Shown: positions 25,809 to 26,178 of the stretch, piece after piece
Layout: every line of letters begins with the position of its first letter
Position numbering within the stretch: position 1 is the stretch's first letter
Assembly (NCBI GenBank): GCA_964393465.1
Contig: CAYMTT010000012.1
Location: forward strand, 1-26,178
Source: CAYMTT01 sp964393465
GTDB lineage: Bacteria; Patescibacteriota; Minisyncoccia; Minisyncoccales; MHMH01
DNA: 26,178 nucleotides
Direction: 5' to 3'
Position numbers and translations under genes: made by a program
The notes under the pieces: generated by a model
Told to the model about the DNA's origin: nothing
What the model saw: only the letters and a program-made list of their open reading frames with translations
The model's database searches: none

Positions 25809-26178
25809 TTATTGTCCTAAGTATTTCTTGCCTTTCAATTTATCGGGAAGAAAATTTTCTTTGGCATATTTTTCATATCCTTTTCCGTAATCCAGCTCTT
25901 CCATAAGTTTTGTCTCCGGATTTCGCAGCATTAAAGGTATGGATAAGTTCCCGTATTTCTTTACGTCTTTCATGGCGGCCATGTAAGCTGAGTAAGCGCT
26001 TCTGTTTTTCTTGCATTGGCATAAATAAGCTACTCCGTGAGCCAAATTAATGCCGCATTCGGGCAAGCCAATGGTTTCTACCGCCCGGAAGACGTCATTT
26101 GCCACCACCAAGGCTGTCGGCTGAGCCAGGCCGACATCTTCTGAAGCGAACTTAACCATTCTCCGTGCAATATAAAGA
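25809..26178 (-). CDS. rarA: replication-associated recombination protein A (RarA/MgsA), C-terminal part
   Basis: AAA+ clamp-loader-like ATPase that acts at stalled replication forks. Only the C-terminal 123 residues are in the window; the frame runs through the right edge (YIARRMVKFASEDVGLAQP). The tetramerisation-domain signatures are clear: RRMVKFASEDVGLA, ALVVANDVFRAVETIGLPEC and INLAHGVAYLCQCKKNRSAY, then VPLHL-type SIPLMLRNPETKLMEELDYG and GKGYEKYA near the end. The ATG at 26159 is internal, not a start. AAA+ motifs lie outside the window. Confidence 0.93.
   Translation of the reverse strand, partial: LYIARRMVKFASEDVGLAQPTALVVANDVFRAVETIGLPECGINLAHGVAYLCQCKKNRSAYSAYMAAMKDVKKYGNLSIPLMLRNPETKLMEELDYGKGYEKYAKENFLPDKLKGKKYLGQ

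Overview
The window looks like chromosomal DNA of a candidate phyla radiation bacterium (Patescibacteria, most likely Parcubacteria). This is an inference. It rests on the compact minus-strand gene strings, secreted Cys-module proteins, a C-terminal VirB2/TrbC-like pilin segment, SurA-like chaperones without isomerase domains, single-membrane lipoprotein machinery and a small-genome style [FeFe] hydrogenase. TGA works as a normal stop (rlmN, trx-like gene), which argues against the recoded Gracilibacteria and Absconditabacteria. I saw no rRNA, tRNA, CRISPR array or insertion sequence, and no gene-free stretch exceeds about 235 bases.

Layout. 1-1.7 kb: 5' part of an HlyD/MacA-type adaptor and an unknown gene. 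1.7-6.2 kb: a redox block, with a minus-strand operon hydB (NuoF-like) > hydA ([FeFe] hydrogenase) > ECF-S-like membrane protein, joined by ATGA overlaps. Divergent to it are an Rrf2 regulator and a TauE/SafE exporter, with back-to-back promoters and a perfect 14-bp palindrome over the Rrf2 start site. 6.3-9 kb: an ATP-cone/Mrr nuclease downstream of a Cys-rich, poly-Glu, pilin-tailed surface protein, and a divergent unknown gene. 9-11.3 kb: ECF sigma factor, membrane-anchored putative anti-sigma protein, 59-residue membrane protein. 11.3-14.7 kb: NADAR hydrolase, zinc ribbon, cyclophilin-like protein, HD hydrolase, SurA-like anchored chaperone, cold shock protein, DUF4870. 14.8-18.6 kb: a lipoprotein operon in transcription order LolA-like lipoprotein > lspA > lgt > small membrane protein > Cys-module secreted protein > second lipoprotein. 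18.7-21.3 kb: zincin, baeRF-like protein, rlmN, HExxH protein. 21.4-24.6 kb: a more AT-rich accessory-looking stretch with an MFS transporter, an unknown gene and a 5'-truncated secreted-protein relic. 24.6 kb to the end: thioredoxin-like protein, SurA-like protein, 3' part of rarA.

How it fits together. The hydrogenase pair would couple NAD(P)H and/or ferredoxin oxidation to H2 release in a fermenter, under likely Rrf2 control. The lspA/lgt operon carries both the enzymes that make lipoproteins and two of their probable substrates.

The clearest non-gene signal is start-site architecture. At least five genes have an ATG 6-8 nt after a -10 box, which predicts leaderless mRNAs. Two unlinked genes have, at that same position, a six-codon mini-ORF (MEELxx) whose stop overlaps the real start as ATGA. 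A third gene has an in-frame ATG there, followed by a strong Shine-Dalgarno and a second ATG.
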